A stretch of DNA of 8,118 bases from assembly GCA_001799975.1 (NCBI GenBank), contig MGUQ01000012.1:1-8118 (forward strand), given 5' to 3'. Shown here piece by piece: positions 5,904 through 8,118 of the stretch. The position numbers and the translations under genes were made by a program. Numbering within the stretch: position 1 is the stretch's first letter; every line of letters begins with the position of its first letter. Below the pieces are notes generated by a model. That model saw only the letters and a program-made list of their open reading frames with translations. It was not told the DNA's origin and did not search any database. This DNA is from Elusimicrobia bacterium RIFCSPLOWO2_01_FULL_54_10. Lineage in GTDB: Bacteria; Elusimicrobiota; Elusimicrobia; 2-02-FULL-39-32.

Positions 5904-6950
5904 ATGGAAAATTTGCGTTGCGCCCGCCTTCGCGAGCGTTTGCAGGAAAATAAGCTCGATGGCTACCTCACATTCGACACTTCCGATGTGTTGTATCTCT
6001 CCGGCATGCCTTCCGAAGGCTGTTTCGTGCTGGTTTCGCGGGAAGGGGACTATATTTTCGCCCCGCTCCTCTTGGCCGAGCACGCGCGCGCTGTGGCGGG
6101 CAAGAGCATGACCGTGGTGGACGACCGCCGCCTTTTGAAGGCCATGGCAGCCATCATGAAGAAAAAGGGCTTGAAAAAGATCGGATATGACCCGGACAAA
6201 GTGCAAGTTGGGCTTTTTAAAGCGCTGGAATCCATTCCCAAGGTGAGCTGGGTGGGCATTGGCGGTTTCATTTTGAGCCAAAGGATGTTCAAGGACAACA
6301 ACGAAATTGACGCCATCACCCAGGCTTGCCGCCTGACCGCCCGTTCGGCAAAGAAATGCTATGAAATGCTCGAAGCCGGCCTCACCGAACAGGAAACTTC
6401 ATTCCGTCTGGAGCGGCTTTTCCAGGATGGCGGATCGCTCAAGCCCGCTTTTGAAACCATCATCGCTTTTGGCGAGAACGCGGCCTATCCGCACCATGTG
6501 GTCACCCCCCGCAAACTTCGCTCGGGCGATTCGGTGCTCATGGACTGCGGCTCGTCAATAAAAGGCTATAAATCTGATTTGACCCGTACAGCGGGTTTTG
6601 GTAAAATGTCGCCCAAGTACCAGAAGATTTACCGCATCGTTCAGGAATCCCAATCCGCAGGCATCGCAGCGGTTCGCGACGGCGTCACAGCCGGCAAGGT
6701 AGATTTTGTCTGCCGCGAATACATCCGCAAGGCCGGCTACGGGGATTATTTCGTTCACGGCACCGGTCACGGCGTGGGGCTGGACATTCATGAGCCGCCT
6801 CGTTTGGGCATCGCCGTCAAGGATATCCTGAAAGAAGGCATGGTGGTCACCGTGGAGCCCGGCATTTATCTGCCCGGCGAATTCGGCGTCCGCATTGAAG
6901 ATACGGTTTTAGTCACAAAAGGAGGCTGTAAAATCCTCACGCAAGCGTGA
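5904..6950 (+). CDS. M24B Xaa-Pro dipeptidase/aminopeptidase (PepQ/YpdF type)
   Basis: A cytoplasmic metallopeptidase that removes residues next to proline, recycling proline-containing peptides. Residues 1 to about 135 form the creatinase-like N domain. The pita-bread catalytic domain follows with all five metal ligands: Asp214 (VLMDCGS), Asp225 (GYKSDLTRT), His289 (HGTGHGVGLDIHEPP), Glu318 (VTVEPGIYLPG) and Glu332 (VRIEDTVLV). His197 (AAYPHH) and His296 match the supporting histidines. At 348 residues it is the short PepQ-like form, not the longer PepP. Which subtype, dipeptidase or aminopeptidase, cannot be told. ATG 5904 lies 8 nt after TATAAT and has no Shine-Dalgarno. First gene of the peptidase-efp-accB-accC run, an arrangement common in bacteria. 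Confidence 0.93.
   Translation: MENLRCARLRERLQENKLDGYLTFDTSDVLYLSGMPSEGCFVLVSREGDYIFAPLLLAEHARAVAGKSMTVVDDRRLLKAMAAIMKKKGLKKIGYDPDKVQVGLFKALESIPKVSWVGIGGFILSQRMFKDNNEIDAITQACRLTARSAKKCYEMLEAGLTEQETSFRLERLFQDGGSLKPAFETIIAFGENAAYPHHVVTPRKLRSGDSVLMDCGSSIKGYKSDLTRTAGFGKMSPKYQKIYRIVQESQSAGIAAVRDGVTAGKVDFVCREYIRKAGYGDYFVHGTGHGVGLDIHEPPRLGIAVKDILKEGMVVTVEPGIYLPGEFGVRIEDTVLVTKGGCKILTQA
6937..6950. repeat. Perfect palindrome over the peptidase stop codon
   Basis: TCACGC-AA-GCGTGA spans the last codons and the TGA of the peptidase gene, 15 nt before efp. As RNA it would give at most a 5-bp stem with a 4-nt loop. It is not followed by a T run, so it is not an intrinsic terminator. It could weakly modulate efp translation or be chance. 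Confidence 0.35.
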
Positions 6951-6965
6951 AGATTTAGAACAATT

Positions 6966-7523
6966 ATGATTGGCATCAGCGATTTTAAGAACGGAACCAT
7001 CTTCGAAAACGATGGGATCATCTATCAGGTGGTCTGGTTTCAGCACCACAAGCCCGGCAAGGGCGGGGCCGTCATGCGCACCAAAATCAGGAATGTGCGC
7101 ACCGGCTCCATCATCGAGCAGACTTTCAAGTCCGGAGAAAAGTTCAAGGAAGCCACCATGGAGAGGAAGAAAAAGCAATATCTCTTCAATGACGGCCAAA
7201 AATACACTTTCATGGACACCACCACCTATGACCAGTTCGAGGTTTCCTCCGAGAAGCTGGGCGACGCCACCCGCTACTTGAAAGAAAACATGGAAGTTGA
7301 CGCGCTTTATTTGCAGGACGAGTTTCTGACTCTGGACATGCCGGCGTCCGTGGAGCTCAAAGTCACGGAAACCGTGCCCGGCATCAAGGGTGATTCGGTT
7401 TCCAACATGACCAAGCCGGCCACAGTGGAAACCGGAGTGGAGCTTCTGGTGCCTTTGTTCATCAAAGAAGGCGACACCATCAAAGTGGACACGCGCACGG
7501 GAGAATATTCAGGACGAATCTAA
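6966..7523 (+). CDS. efp: Translation elongation factor P
   Basis: EF-P enters the ribosomal E site and rescues stalling at consecutive prolines. The 185 residues match the family length and its three beta-barrel domains: KOW-like N domain (about 1-63), an OB domain (about 65-127) and a C-terminal OB domain with the signature KVTETVPGIKGDSVS (122-136) followed by ATVETG. The modification loop reads HHKPGKGGA with Lys32 at the tip, so it is a lysine-type EF-P, not the arginine (rhamnosylated) type. No modification enzyme is encoded in the window. ATG 6966 follows the peptidase stop by 15 nt with only a weak purine stretch upstream. Its stop overlaps the accB start by one nt (TAATG). Confidence 0.97.
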   Translation: MIGISDFKNGTIFENDGIIYQVVWFQHHKPGKGGAVMRTKIRNVRTGSIIEQTFKSGEKFKEATMERKKKQYLFNDGQKYTFMDTTTYDQFEVSSEKLGDATRYLKENMEVDALYLQDEFLTLDMPASVELKVTETVPGIKGDSVSNMTKPATVETGVELLVPLFIKEGDTIKVDTRTGEYSGRI

Positions 7524-8002
7524 TGGAAAACGGACATAAAGAAGAAGCAGCGCCCAATCCGGACCGGGACCAGTTCCAGGAAGTCTTGGCCTACATCGAG
7601 AAGACGGACCTCGAGTATGTGGAGATCGAGAAAGACGGCCGGAAAATCTGCCTCAAGCGCTTGAGCAACGCGGTGGCGCACCATCATGCGCCCGCTGCTG
7701 CCGCTTCCTCTGCAGATGAAGCGGAAAAGCCCGCTGAACCCGATTTTTTTGCCATCCGCTCGCCCATTGTGGGGCGGTTTCACAGCTCCATGGGCTCGGA
7801 CCGCCCGGCACTCGTCGTGGAAGGCGGCAATATCACCGCCGGCCAGAGAGTGGCCATTGTGGAGGCCATGAAAATCAAGAAAGAGGTTTTTTCCGCTGTC
7901 ACGGGCAAGGTGGTCAAAATCCATGTGCGCGACGGCGACGCCGTGGAATATGGCCAGGAGCTTTTCAGCGTCAAGCCGGACGACCCCGACAAGGCCGATT
8001 GA
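7523..8002 (+). CDS. accB: Biotin carboxyl carrier protein of acetyl-CoA carboxylase
   Basis: The AccB subunit carries the biotin that shuttles CO2 from biotin carboxylase to carboxyltransferase, making malonyl-CoA for fatty acid synthesis. The 159-residue protein has an N-terminal helical segment (15-50), an Ala/Pro-rich linker (51-75) after an unusual HHH at 53-55, and a biotinyl domain (77-151). That domain has the motif IVEAMKIKKEV with Lys117 as the biotin site and SPIVGRFHSS at its N side. Motif variation after Lys (IKKE instead of the commoner LMNE) is within the family. Start codon overlaps the efp stop (TAATG) with AGGA at 7511-7514. The accC ATG follows its TGA with no gap, so all three are probably translated from one mRNA. 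Confidence 0.96.
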   Translation: MENGHKEEAAPNPDRDQFQEVLAYIEKTDLEYVEIEKDGRKICLKRLSNAVAHHHAPAAAASSADEAEKPAEPDFFAIRSPIVGRFHSSMGSDRPALVVEGGNITAGQRVAIVEAMKIKKEVFSAVTGKVVKIHVRDGDAVEYGQELFSVKPDDPDKAD

Positions 8003-8118
8003 ATGTTTAAGAAAATTTTAATCGCCAACCGCGGCGAAATCGCGGTGCGGGTCATCCGGGCCTGCAAGGAGATGGGCATTCAGACGGTGGCCATCCATTC
8101 TGATGCCGACCGGGATTC
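8003..8118 (+). CDS. accC: Biotin carboxylase subunit AccC, N-terminal fragment cut by window edge
   Basis: Only 38 codons are in the window. They match the highly conserved start of biotin carboxylase: [20 protein letters not shown], then [18 protein letters not shown], the Rossmann-like N domain. The enzyme uses ATP and bicarbonate to carboxylate the biotin on AccB. ATG 8003 abuts the accB stop with no spacer, the usual accBC coupling. The family is about 450 residues, so more than nine tenths lies beyond the edge. Confidence 0.95.
   Translation, partial: MFKKILIANRGEIAVRVIRACKEMGIQTVAIHSDADRD

Noticed and set aside
6937..6950. Rho-independent terminator between the peptidase gene and efp
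   Set aside because: The palindrome would form only a 5-bp stem and no T run follows; efp begins 15 nt later, so cotranscription is likelier.
1..8118. CRISPR array, tRNA or rRNA genes
   Set aside because: I saw no regularly spaced short repeats and no tRNA- or rRNA-like sequence. Nearly all bases are accounted for by protein genes, with gaps of at most 63 nt.

Overview
The window looks like ordinary bacterial chromosome from a moderately GC-rich bacterium: core translation and lipid-synthesis genes, packed tightly on both strands. No taxonomic marker settles the host. The gene set (Tgt, TypA/BipA, EF-P, AccB/AccC, CutA) and a DUF4321 protein beside an NhaD/ArsB-like carrier would fit an uncultivated lineage such as Omnitrophota or a relative. 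That is a low-confidence inference.

Layout. Positions 1-860 (minus) hold the first 286 codons of tgt, cut by the window edge. A 63-nt gap separates it from the divergent typA/bipA (924-2780, plus). Directly after typA lies an AT-richer cassette: a single-domain nucleotidyltransferase of the AbiEii/DUF6036 kind (2818-3312) and an overlapping 55-codon ORF (3299-3466) that ends in an exact copy of the TypA C-terminal tail. From 3467 to 5871 (minus) runs a three-gene operon, read as cutA, a 604-residue NhaD/ArsB-type 12-TM carrier, then a DUF4321 small membrane protein. Its genes are joined by a 4-nt ATGA overlap and a 9-nt gap. A 32-nt divergent promoter region leads to the final plus-strand operon: M24 Xaa-Pro peptidase (5904-6950), efp (6966-7523), accB (7523-8002) and the first 38 codons of accC (8003 to the window end), with gaps of 15, -1 and 0 nt.

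The most interesting region is 2735-3466. The last 46 nt of typA (2735-2780) recur at 3421-3466, exactly 686 bp downstream. They differ at two positions, both synonymous lysine codons. The second copy directly abuts the stop codon of the convergent DUF4321 gene. This is the footprint of a small DNA cassette inserted at the 3' end of a conserved protein gene, in which the incoming DNA rebuilt the TypA C terminus and displaced the original tail. The displaced tail is read in the typA frame as the C terminus of the small second cassette gene, making a chimeric ORF. The pair (nucleotidyltransferase plus small helical protein) has the shape of a toxin-antitoxin or defence module. No recombinase is present, and the function is not shown by the sequence.

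A second theme is the start regions. typA, the nucleotidyltransferase gene and the peptidase gene all lack a Shine-Dalgarno sequence and carry a -10-like hexamer ending 6-8 nt before the ATG, which suggests leaderless mRNAs. Genes inside the minus-strand operon carry clear AGGAG/AGGAGG sites. The cutA/peptidase divergent promoter contains a perfectly symmetric ATTATA-G-TATAAT block that gives a TATAAT hexamer on each strand.
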